A stretch of DNA of 64,000 bases, from positions 496,001 to 560,000 of the forward strand of contig CAVZAT010000002.1 in assembly GCA_963773335.1 (NCBI GenBank), in the 5' to 3' direction. Within the stretch, counting starts at the first letter, position 1. The number at the start of each line of letters is the position of its first letter. The position numbers and the translations under genes are program-made. Origin of the DNA: UBA4742 sp963773335 (lineage in GTDB: Bacteria; Actinomycetota; Acidimicrobiia; Acidimicrobiales; Acidimicrobilacustridaceae). Positions 40,976 through 49,343 of this stretch are shown piece after piece. Under the pieces are notes generated by a model. That model worked only from the letters and a program-made list of their open reading frames with translations. It had not been told where the DNA came from and ran no database searches.

Positions 40976-42040
40976 ATGACCTCCACCAGCGATCCGCCCG
41001 CCTCGACCGCCGATGGCCCCCGCCCCGCCGATGCCGTCCTGGCCGAAGCCGACCGTCGGGTGGCCGAAGGCGGTGTCCTCGACGCCATCGAGTGGCTGAG
41101 CGAGCAGAACCGCCGCGATCCCCAGCCCCAGTTCGAGCGGCGGCTGGTGATGATGCGAAACGAGGCGTTCGCGGCGGTGGAAGCCCGGCCCGGACGGCCG
41201 AGTTGGCCGCCGCCCTGGCCCGACCGCTTCTCCGACCGCGACGGTCTGGTCGAGATCCCGGCCACTGAGCTGACCTCCGATGCCATCGGTGCGGGCATCC
41301 TCCATCACGGCTGCCTGCTGGTCCGGGACCTCCTGACGCCTGGCGAGGTCGGCGAGTTGATCGAGGCCATCGACGAGAGCTTCGCCGCCAGTGACGCCCG
41401 CAACAGTGGGACGCCGCTGAGCGAGACGGCCACCTGGTATGCGCCCTTCAACGCCCCGGAGGGGTACTCCATCACGCTCGGGGAACGTGGCTGGGTCCGT
41501 GACGGTGGTGGTCTGTGGACCGCCGATTCGCCCCGTGCTCTCTGGCGCCTGACCGAGATCCTGACCAGGGTCGGCATCGGCGCCCTGCTCGAGGAGTACC
41601 TGGGCGAGCGTCCGGCGCTGTCGGTCAACAAGTGCACGCTGCGGCGAGTTCCGCTCGGCACCCTCGGGGAATGGCATCAGGACGGTGCGTTCCTGGGTGA
41701 CCAGATCCGGACGGTGAACGTCTGGCTGGCCCTCACCCATTGCGGCGACACCGCTCCGGGCATGGACGTCGTGCCCCGCCGAATCCCCGAGGTCCTCGAG
41801 ACCGGTGTCGATGGCGCCTACTTCGACTGGTCGGTCGGCCCGGGCACCGTCGAGAAGGCGAAAGGCCAGGAGGGCATCGTCCGCCCGATCTTCGAGGCCG
41901 GCGACGCCCTGTTGTTCGACGAGCGGTTCTTGCACCGCACCGCCGCCGACCCGTCCATGACCCAGGAGCGCTATGCCGTCGAGTCCTGGTTCTTCGCGCC
42001 GTCGCACTATCCCGGCGATCAGGTGCCCCTCCTACTCTGA
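40976..42040 (+). CDS. PhyH-family oxygenase 6 with N-terminal extension
   Basis: An intact 354-residue paralog of oxygenase 5. Extension: ADRRVAEGGVLDAIEWLSEQ, RLVMMRNEAFAAV, WPPPWPDRFSDRDGLVEIP. Catalytic blocks: LHHGCLLVRDLLTPGEVGEL, LSVNKCTLRRVP, metal motif GEWHQDGAFLGDQ, VNVWLALTHCGDTAPGMDVV and distal His in ERFLHRTAADPSMTQERYAV, ending WFFAPSHYPGDQVPLLL. An insert of a few residues near EKAKGQEG distinguishes it. It is the last of the oxygenase run; the SPASM radical SAM gene follows 104 bases on with its own Shine-Dalgarno. Confidence 0.88.
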   Translation: MTSTSDPPASTADGPRPADAVLAEADRRVAEGGVLDAIEWLSEQNRRDPQPQFERRLVMMRNEAFAAVEARPGRPSWPPPWPDRFSDRDGLVEIPATELTSDAIGAGILHHGCLLVRDLLTPGEVGELIEAIDESFAASDARNSGTPLSETATWYAPFNAPEGYSITLGERGWVRDGGGLWTADSPRALWRLTEILTRVGIGALLEEYLGERPALSVNKCTLRRVPLGTLGEWHQDGAFLGDQIRTVNVWLALTHCGDTAPGMDVVPRRIPEVLETGVDGAYFDWSVGPGTVEKAKGQEGIVRPIFEAGDALLFDERFLHRTAADPSMTQERYAVESWFFAPSHYPGDQVPLLL

Positions 42041-42144
42041 GCCGACCTGAGCCCTGGTGCGTCCTCCCGGCGCACTCGCGCGCAACGGGCTCATGGAGAA
42101 CGCGGCCCTGCTAGCCTGTCCGCGGTTCACCTCAGGAGGCTGGC

Positions 42145-43203
42145 ATGACCGGTGTGGGTGTCGACATCGAGATCACTAACCGGTGCAACGCGCATTGCGA
42201 CTTCTGCCCGCGTGACGAGACACCGCATCAGGGGCTCATGAGCGAGGCGACCTTCAGCAAGGCACTCGAGCGCACCGTCGAGTACCGAGACACCGGCATC
42301 GAGACCTTCGGTCGCACCGGAGTCGACACCGTCGACCTGTGCGGACTGGGTGAACCACTGCTGCACAAGCTCGCCCCCAAGTTCGTCCGCCAGGTCCGCC
42401 AGGCTGGCATGCGATGCCAGATGAACAGCAACGGCGCGCTGCTCGACGACGACCGAAGCGAGGCGCTGCTCGAGGCCGGACTGCAGCGGATCCTGATCAA
42501 CATCGGCGACATCGGCGAGAGGTACGAGGAGGTCTACCAGCTGCCCTTCGAGCGCACCCGTGAGCGCATCGTGCGCTTCAACGAGCTGGCCAAGGGTCGG
42601 TGCGAAGTGCGCATCGTCCTGGTCAACTACGAGCGCGACCCGCGCCACATCGCCGCGATGAAAGGGTACTGGCGCGACCAGGGCCTCGACCAGTTCCAGA
42701 CCATCGACCTGATGAACCGGGGCGGTGCCCTCTACGTCGATCACATGCAGTACCAGCAGTACCCGGAGTTGGCCAAGGCCACCGAGCTGCTCGAGGCCCT
42801 GCCCAACAAGCCCCTGTGCGTGGCCCCGTTCTGGTACCTCTTCATCGGCTACGACGGCCAGTACTACCTGTGCTGCTCGGACTGGAAGAAGGAGACGCCC
42901 CTCGGCAGCGTGTTCGACGGATCCTTCGTCGACACGTTGAGCGACAAGATGCGTCTGGTGGCGACGCGCGAGTTCGTGTGCGCCACCTGCAACCATGATC
43001 CGGCCAATCAGATCACCGATCTGCTTCGCGCCGTCGACCGCGGCGAGCAGCCAGAGTCGGCGGTCGCCGAAGCGGTGGCCCACCTCGACTACGTCTGGAA
43101 CTTCACGGCGATGGCCAGCGAGCAGTTGGAGGCCGGGTGCACCGCGGTGACCCACGATCCGCCTCCGCCGGGCCGTCGCTTGATCCCAGTCGTGTCGCGC
43201 TGA
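42145..43203 (+). CDS. Radical SAM/SPASM-type protein
   Basis: A 352-residue radical SAM enzyme. The cluster motif CxxxCxxC is at the N-terminus in EITNRCNAHCDFCPRDE. A C-terminal SPASM-like region has Cys in KPLCVAPFWYLFIGYDGQYY, YLCCSDWKKETPLGSVFDGS and FVCATCNHDPANQI, enough for an auxiliary 4Fe-4S cluster. Such enzymes modify peptides or sugars, for instance by oxidation, dehydrogenation or epimerisation. No precursor peptide gene is evident next to it, so a sugar or small-molecule target is likelier. AGGAGG at 42134-42139, five bases before the ATG, fixes the start. It is unrelated in architecture to the four B12-type copies. Confidence 0.85.
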   Translation: MTGVGVDIEITNRCNAHCDFCPRDETPHQGLMSEATFSKALERTVEYRDTGIETFGRTGVDTVDLCGLGEPLLHKLAPKFVRQVRQAGMRCQMNSNGALLDDDRSEALLEAGLQRILINIGDIGERYEEVYQLPFERTRERIVRFNELAKGRCEVRIVLVNYERDPRHIAAMKGYWRDQGLDQFQTIDLMNRGGALYVDHMQYQQYPELAKATELLEALPNKPLCVAPFWYLFIGYDGQYYLCCSDWKKETPLGSVFDGSFVDTLSDKMRLVATREFVCATCNHDPANQITDLLRAVDRGEQPESAVAEAVAHLDYVWNFTAMASEQLEAGCTAVTHDPPPPGRRLIPVVSR

Positions 43204-43235
43204 GGCCCTGAGCTCGCCCGAGTCACGCTCGTCGT

Positions 43236-44034
43236 ATGATCGATCGTCCAGCGGCCGGAACCGACCCCCAACGGTGGTTCTTCGTCCACATCCTCAAGAC
43301 CGGGGGCACGGATCTGTTCACGCGTCTGGGCGGCGATCCGTCCATCCAGGTCCCCTACGACTTCGAGTTCCGGGAGACCGAGATCTATCCGAACGCCAGC
43401 GACGGCGACGTGGTCACGGTCGCGCCGCAGTTGGCCATCGAGCAGCTGTTGGACCGTTGGGCCCGGCGGCGGCACGAGATCCGGATCGTGATGGGACATT
43501 TCCCGCTGTGCACGGTCGACCTGCTCGATGCTGACATTCACCACCTTGTCGGTGGTCCGCGAACCGGTCGAGCGCACGCTCTCGTTCCTGCGCCACCACC
43601 GCAAGACGATTCCGGCCGACCGTCACACGCCCTATGAGGAGATCTACGGCGACGAGTTCCGGTTCCGCACCCTGATCCAGAACCACATGGTGAAGATGTT
43701 CGCCTTGACGGTCGACGAGATGGGCACGGACGGGATGCTCGCCCATGTCGATTTCACCCGCGAGCACCTCGAGCGGGCGAAGGAGCGCGTGGCCGGCGTT
43801 GACGTGCTCGGCACCCAGGAGCATTTCGGCGACTTCTGTCTGGAGCTCGAGCGTCGGTTCGGATGGACGCTGGGCGAGCCGCTGTGGGCCAACCGGACCG
43901 AGGTCGACGACGTTCCCGACTCGCTGGTCGAGCGGATCAGAGAGGACAACAGCCTCGACATCGAGTTCTACGAGTTCGTCCGCGACCTGTGTGAGAGCCG
44001 TGCGTCGACCGCTCCCACCCTGTCCGGACCCTGA
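43236..44034 (+). CDS. Sulfotransferase (frame break near 43528)
   Basis: Resembles the uronyl/heparan-sulfate 2-O-sulfotransferase type. The 5'-phosphosulfate loop is FFVHILKTGGTDLFTRL with the essential Lys, and after the break the 3'-phosphate block is LSVVREPVERTLSFLRHH. Other conserved parts are IRIVMGHFPL and a long helical C-terminal domain (HMVKMFALTVDEMGTDGMLA, VLGTQEHFGDFCLELERRFG). About 266 residues. It would transfer sulfate from PAPS to a sugar hydroxyl. It differs from the tandem sulfotransferases at 46-49 kb. Confidence 0.8.
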
Positions 44035-44116
44035 ACCCAATCTCGGGCATTCATGCGACCAGCGCCCAGAGATCGACCCGATTCCCGGCATCGAGACAGC
44101 CGGTAGGGTGGCCGCC

Positions 44117-46144
44117 ATGCCAGGGGGACGTCCAGGGTTGCACATCGGGTTCATCGAGCCTCATCTACGCCGGTACGGCGGGATCCGCCGCGTCGTCGAG
44201 TTCTCGAACCGGCTGGTGGCCCGGGGCCACGAGGTCACCTTCTATCTGCCCGACGATCAGATCCTGAACTGCACCTGGATGCGCTGCGACGCGGCCATCA
44301 AGACCCTCAACTCGGGCTTCGGCGACCCGCTCGACATCATCGTGTTCAACCACGAGCCGCACTGGCACCTCCTCGACCGGTTCGAGAAGGCCCGTCGGCG
44401 GATCTTCTACGCGCTGCACTACTCGCGCACGTACCAGAAGGCCGGCAGCTGGGAGAGCATCCGCACCCCGGTCGACCTCCAGCTGGCCAACAGCAACTGG
44501 ACCGCCGACCAGATCGAGGCCGAGATCGGGTCACGGCCGGTGGTGCAGCTGGGGGGCGCCAACCGCGAGGTGTTCCACCCCTACGGCGGCCCCAAGCGGT
44601 ACCCGATCCTGAGCGTGGGTGACTCCCATCGGGTGTGGAAGGGCCACGAGACGATCGTGGAGGCCGGCGCGCATGCTCGATCTCCCGGTCGAGACCTACG
44701 CGCCCAAGGACCTGTCGCAGGCGGAGCTCGGTCGGGAGTACGACGCCGCTCAGGTGTTCGTGGTGGGCAGCTGGTTCGAGGGGTTCTGCCAGCCGGGACT
44801 CGAGGCCATGGCCTGCGGCGTGCCCTTGGTGACCACCGACAACGGGGGTTGTCGGGAGTACGCCATCGACGGCGAGACGGCGCTGGTCGTCCCCCGCGCG
44901 ACCCGGTGGCCATGGCCAACGCCATCCGGCGGCTGCTCAACGACGAGGTGCTGGCCAAGCAGCTGGTCACCAACGGTCTCGACCTGGTCGAGCGGGACTT
45001 CGACTGGGAGCGCCGCACCGATGAGCTGGCCGCGGTCCTCGACGGGGTCAGCGCCGGAACCGCCCTGGCCCCGCCTCCGCCCTGGCCGCGCGCCGGCGGC
45101 CCAGCCCGAGCTGTCGGTGGTCACGCTGGCCTGGGACAACCTTGCCTACACCCAGGACTTCGTCGAGTCGGTTCGACAGCACACCGACGTGGACTACGAG
45201 CTGATCATCGTGGACAACGGCTCGGAGTGGGAGGCGGCCAACTACGCGGCGGCGGCCGCCGACACCAGCGTGTTGAACGACCAGAACCTGGGCTTCGCCA
45301 CGGGCATGAACCAGGGTCTGGCCGTGGCCCGGGCTCCCTACGTCGCCTTCTGCAACAACGACACGATCCTGCCCCCGGGCTGGGCGTCGAAGCTGGTCCA
45401 GACGGCCCGTGACCACCCCGCGCCGGCATCGTGGTGCCCGCCCTGACCGCGGCCAACAACGCGGACACGGTGCGAACCGAGCCGGGCGAGGACGTGGTGG
45501 TGCTGCCGCCGTTCTCCGCGCCCCCGGGTGCGGTCCTCTACCTCATGCCCACCGACGTCGTGATGCGGGATCGACCGCTGGGGCGAGGAGTACGAGGTGG
45601 CCAGCGGCGAGGACGTGGACCTGGCCTTCAAGGTGTGGGTCAACGACCTCGACATCGTCTACGACCAGCGCGTGCTGGTCGACCACGTCGGGAAGGGTTC
45701 GGCGTCGCGCCTCAAGGACTGGAAGGGGCTGTGGGCCAGGAACCGCCAGCACTTCCTGGACAAGTGGACGGGCGACACCGAGGTGCCCCGACTCGAGTCC
45801 TGCGACCCCGAGCGGTTCGCCCGCAACCGTGCCACCGCCGCCGGCGCCGCGGCCTGGATGGCCAAGTACTTCAAGGCGCGGGATCGAACACCGACGGTGC
45901 GCAAGATGATCGAGGCCGGCCCTGCTGGTGGATCGCGGGCACGCTACGAGAAGCAGCGCAAGCTGGCGGCCGCTCGCCTGGCCCACTGGCGACGCCGGGG
46001 CCGAAAGGAGCTCGGCCGCAACCTGCGCCGGGTGAAGCGCCGGACCGACCCAGGCGATTGGTCCGTTGGGCCCGCACCGTGATCGAGCTGCTCCCCGCTG
46101 AGGTGGAGGACACCCTCAGGGCCATCACCCGGGGGACGAGCTGA
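44117..46144 (+). CDS. GT4-GT2 fusion glycosyltransferase (several frame breaks)
   Basis: About 670 residues carrying two complete transferases. N-terminal GT-B: IGFIEPHLRRYGGIRRVVEF, YPILSVGDSHRVWKGHETIV and the donor block GSWFEGFCQPGLEAMACGVP. After a Pro-rich linker (TALAPPPPWPRA) comes a GT-A domain: PELSVVTLAWDNLAYTQDFV, DYELIIVDNGSEW, AFCNNDTILPPGWASKL and SGEDVDLAFKVWVNDLDIVY. Breaks lie near 44675, 44900, 45105, 45420, 45580 and 46055. In the last frame the protein ends RAITRGTS with TGA overlapping the ATG of the next gene (TGATG). The order of the two domains is the reverse of that at 51153-53228. Confidence 0.75.
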
Positions 46145-46918
46145 TGCCCGGGACGGCTCCGTTCCCCACGTTCCTGATCATCGGGGCCCAACGATGTGGA
46201 ACCCGGTGGCTGCGCTTCAACCTCGATCAACACCCGGACATCTGCGCGCCGCCGCTCTGCCTGGACTGGTTCGACGATCCGGCTCGGATGGCGAGGTTGG
46301 GCACGCGCTGGTACCGCGAGCAGTTCACCACCTGGGCCGGCGAGGCGCAGCTCGGTGATTTCGCCCCCACCTGCCTGTCCCACTCGTCCGCTCCGCACAA
46401 GCTGGCTGGGCGCATCAAGCGGGTCCTGCCCGACGCCCGCCTCATCGCCATCATCCGCCATCCCCTGGAGCGTATGGAGTCAGCCGCCAACCGAGCGGTG
46501 ACGCTCGGCGACCTGCCGCCCGGGATCGATCTCTGGTCGCTCGATAGACGAGGAGGACCTCGCCGACGTCAAGCACCGGCTCATATCCGACGGGGTGTAC
46601 AGCTTGGGACTGCGGGCCTTCGCCGAGCAGTTCGGTGACCAGCTGCTGATCCTGGTCCACGACGAAGTGTGTCTTGACCGGACGGCGGCGTACCGATCGG
46701 TGCTCCGACACCTGCGGGTCGACGAGGAGATCGTTCCTGAGGACCTCGAGCGCCCCCGCTACGTCACCCGCGACCGTACGGTGGTGCCCCTGGATCCGGA
46801 GCAGCGCGGCCACCTGATGAAGTACTACGGGCCCGGCGTCGAGATCGTAGAGGGGATCCTCGGACGGGAGCTCCCGAGCTGGCACGCCGGAGGGGTCACC
46901 ACCGAGTTGGCCCTGTGA
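46144..46918 (+). CDS. Sulfotransferase, tandem array member 1 (frame break near 46545)
   Basis: A PAPS-dependent sulfotransferase of about 258 residues. The 5'-PSB loop is FLIIGAQRCGTRWLRFNL, where Arg stands in the place of the usual Lys. The 3'-PB block is IAIIRHPLERMESAANRAV. A frame break splits the gene after GIDLWSL; the second frame resumes VYSLGLRAFAEQFGDQLLIL and VHDEVCLDRTAAYRSVLRHL. It is coupled to the glycosyltransferase upstream by TGATG. It is the first of four neighbouring paralogs. Confidence 0.82.
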
Positions 46919-46919
46919 C

Positions 46920-47699
46920 GTGCCTGAACCGAACGCCGCTGCCCCCCTTCCCAGCTTCTTGATCATCGGTGCCCAGCGTGGCGCCACCCGCTGGTTGCGC
47001 TCCAACCTCAGCCAGCATCCGCAGATCTTCATGCCGCCCTACGACCTGGGGTTCTTCGACGACGCGCAGCTTTTCCGCAAGCCCGGCCTCAAGTGGTACG
47101 GCACGCAGTTCCAGGCCTGGCAGAAGGAGCCCCTGGTCGGCGAGTCGACGCCCACGTACCTGTCACAGGCGACCAACCCCCTCACGGTGGCGTCTCGCAT
47201 CGACATGACCCTGCCCGACGTCCGGCTGGTGGCCATCGTGCGCCAACCCGTGGAGCGGATGTACTCCGCCATGCTGCACCACATCAAGCGGGGCCGGCTC
47301 TCGCCCCGCGCCGACCTGTTCGCCATGGTCCGCGACCAGCACCCCGACGTGGCCGCGCTCGACCTGATCGGTGCCGGGCTCTACGCCCACAACCTGGCCC
47401 CCTTCCGGCGGTTGTTCGACGACCGCCTGAAGCTGGTGGTCTACGACGACGTCCGGGACCGTCCCGAGCTGGCCTTCCGCTCGGTGCTGACCCACATCGG
47501 GGCCGATCCCGACTTCGTCCCACCCGATCTGGACCAGGTGCTGTTCAGCAACCGACGGTCGGTGCGGGCCCGGCCCGTCTCGCCGGCGCAGCACCGACGG
47601 CTCTACAGTCTCTTTCGCGACGACGTGGACGAGTTGGGCGCCATCCTGGGTCGGGACATGGGCGACTGGGACCCGGGTCCCCCGGACCGGAAGCCCTGA
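46920..47699 (+). CDS. Sulfotransferase, tandem array member 2
   Basis: An intact 259-residue paralog with 5'-PSB loop FLIIGAQRGATRWLRSNL, QPHQ-like acceptor region, 3'-PB block VAIVRQPVERMYSAMLHHI and the family end block DWDPGPPDRKP. GTG at 46920 begins one base after the previous stop. Its own TGA overlaps the ATG of the following paralog. Substrate is presumably the glycan made in this locus. The PAPS synthesis genes needed for its activity are not in the window. Confidence 0.87.
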   Translation: MPEPNAAAPLPSFLIIGAQRGATRWLRSNLSQHPQIFMPPYDLGFFDDAQLFRKPGLKWYGTQFQAWQKEPLVGESTPTYLSQATNPLTVASRIDMTLPDVRLVAIVRQPVERMYSAMLHHIKRGRLSPRADLFAMVRDQHPDVAALDLIGAGLYAHNLAPFRRLFDDRLKLVVYDDVRDRPELAFRSVLTHIGADPDFVPPDLDQVLFSNRRSVRARPVSPAQHRRLYSLFRDDVDELGAILGRDMGDWDPGPPDRKP

Positions 47700-48499
47700 T
47701 GGCTCGCGTCCCGACATTGCCCAACTTCGTGGTCGCCGGAGTGGCTGGTTGCGCCACCCGCTGGCTGCGGTTCCACCTGAACCAGCATCCCGACGTGTTC
47801 GTGCCCTCGTTCCCGTTGGACTTCTTCGCCCCGGGCGTCCCGCCTTTCGAAGGCCCGCCCTTCGGCGACGCCCGCCGTACCCCCCGCGAGGGCCTGCGCT
47901 GGTACCGCCACCAGTTCATGGTCCCCGAGGGCATGCCATGTGTGGGCGACGTGTCCCCCTCCTACCTGGCGGCCGTGAACCGGCCGGCGGTCATCGCCGA
48001 TCGCATCGAGGAGTTGTTGCCCGACGTGCGGGTGGTGGTCATGATCCGCCAGCCGGTCGAGCGGATGTATGCCACCGTGGTGGAGCAGGCCAAGCGAGGG
48101 GTGCTCCCGCCGGACCCCGACCTGTTCATGCTGGTGCGCGACCGGGACCCGGTGGTCGAGGAGCTCGACCTGGTGAGCGGTGGGCTGTACGCCCAGAACC
48201 TGTTGCCCTTCCAGGAGCAGTTCGGGGAGCGCCTGCTGGTCGTGGTCCACGATGACGTGGTCGCTGATCCGGCAGGGGTCTACTGCCAGGTGCTGACTCA
48301 TATCGGCGCCGATCCCGATGTCGTGCCGCCGGATCTGCACCGAGAGATCTTCAACGACCCGGGGGTCACCGACGTCCAGCCCCTGACCTCGGCCCAGGCT
48401 CGCCGGCTCTTCGGTCTGTTCCGCGGGGACGTCGAGGAGCTCGAAGCCGTCCTCGATCGGGACCTGTCGGCCTGGGATCCCGGGCCCCCGGATCGCTGA
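47699..48499 (+). CDS. Sulfotransferase paralog, array member 3, with altered PAPS-binding loop
   Basis: An intact 266-residue paralog (FPLDFFAPGVPPFEGPPFGD shared with member 4). The 5'-PSB loop reads FVVAGVAGCATRWLRFHL: the basic residue (Lys in the family, Arg in members 1, 2 and 4) is replaced by Gly. In the 3'-PB block VVMIRQPVERMYATVVEQ the conserved Ser has become Ala. Both changes hit PAPS-contacting positions, so this copy may be inactive, use another cofactor, or act as a scaffold for its neighbours. The frame and the rest of the fold are well preserved, which argues for a kept function. Confidence 0.75.
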   Translation: MARVPTLPNFVVAGVAGCATRWLRFHLNQHPDVFVPSFPLDFFAPGVPPFEGPPFGDARRTPREGLRWYRHQFMVPEGMPCVGDVSPSYLAAVNRPAVIADRIEELLPDVRVVVMIRQPVERMYATVVEQAKRGVLPPDPDLFMLVRDRDPVVEELDLVSGGLYAQNLLPFQEQFGERLLVVVHDDVVADPAGVYCQVLTHIGADPDVVPPDLHREIFNDPGVTDVQPLTSAQARRLFGLFRGDVEELEAVLDRDLSAWDPGPPDR

Positions 48500-48505
48500 A
48501 GGAGG
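48499..48505 (+). promoter_or_regulatory. Strong Shine-Dalgarno before the fourth tandem sulfotransferase
   Basis: AAGGAGG begins at the last base of the preceding stop codon and ends four bases before ATG 48510. The other array members rely on stop/start overlap instead. Confidence 0.75.
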
Positions 48506-48509
48506 ACCG

Positions 48510-49343
48510 ATGCCGTCGTCCCAACCTCCGCTGCCCAACTTCCTGATCATCGGCGCGGCGCGCTGTGCCACCCGTTGGCTGCGGTTCAACCTGAACCAGC
48601 ACCCCGACGTCTTCATGCCCCCCTACCCGCTGGACTACTTCGCGCCGGGCGTACCCCCCTTCGAGGGCCCACCGTTCGGTGACGTCCGTCGACGGGTCCG
48701 CGAAGGCGGTCGCTGGTACCGACTCGAGTTCACCGCGGCCGACGATCAGGTGTGTGTGGGCGAGGCGTCAGCGGGCTATCTGGCCTCGAGCAACGGCCCT
48801 GGATCGGTCTGCGAGCGCATCGACGACACGCTCCCCGGGGTGCGGTTGATCGCCGTGGTGCGCCAGCCGGTCGACCGGCTGTACTCGGCCTTCGCCCGGG
48901 CCGTGCAGACCGGTTACCTGCCGGCGGGCACCGATCTCGTCGAGCTGATCGAGTCCGGTGATCCCCGGATCGAGACGCTGGACCTGGAGGGGGGCAGTCG
49001 CTACGCCCTCGACCTGCACCCGTACCTGAAGCGGTTCGGGGAGCGCCTGCTGGTGCTGCGCCTCGACGACATCGGTCGCGATCCCGGCGCGGTGTACGAC
49101 GCGGCGCTCCGCCACATCGGCGCCGCCCCCGGCTTCCGACCGGCCCAGCTGCAACGGGTGCTGTTCGCCGGTCATGCCCAGGGGCTGGTGGCGCCGCTGG
49201 ACGACGCCCAGCGGCGCCGCCTCTACCGACGCTTCCGGCCCGACGTGGAGGAACTCGAGGAGCTGCTGGATTGGGATCTGTCGGAGTGGGATCCCGGACC
49301 GGCGCCGTTCATCGCGGCCGCTTCCTCGCGAGATACGCCTTGA
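48510..49343 (+). CDS. Sulfotransferase, tandem array member 4
   Basis: An intact 277-residue paralog. The 5'-PSB loop is FLIIGAARCATRWLRFNL with the Arg kept, and the 3'-PB block is IAVVRQPVDRLYSAFARAV with the Ser kept. It ends EWDPGPAPFIAAASSRDTP, about ten residues longer than the others. Its 3' end overlaps the 3' end of the convergent repeat-protein gene by 35 bases, so one of the two C-termini may be slightly misjudged. Confidence 0.87.
   Translation: MPSSQPPLPNFLIIGAARCATRWLRFNLNQHPDVFMPPYPLDYFAPGVPPFEGPPFGDVRRRVREGGRWYRLEFTAADDQVCVGEASAGYLASSNGPGSVCERIDDTLPGVRLIAVVRQPVDRLYSAFARAVQTGYLPAGTDLVELIESGDPRIETLDLEGGSRYALDLHPYLKRFGERLLVLRLDDIGRDPGAVYDAALRHIGAAPGFRPAQLQRVLFAGHAQGLVAPLDDAQRRRLYRRFRPDVEELEELLDWDLSEWDPGPAPFIAAASSRDTP

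Noticed and set aside
42145..43203. RiPP maturation cluster around the SPASM radical SAM gene
   Set aside because: No short precursor-like gene with a Cys-, Ser- or Gly-rich core was seen within about 1 kb on either strand, and there is no peptidase or dedicated peptide transporter beside it.
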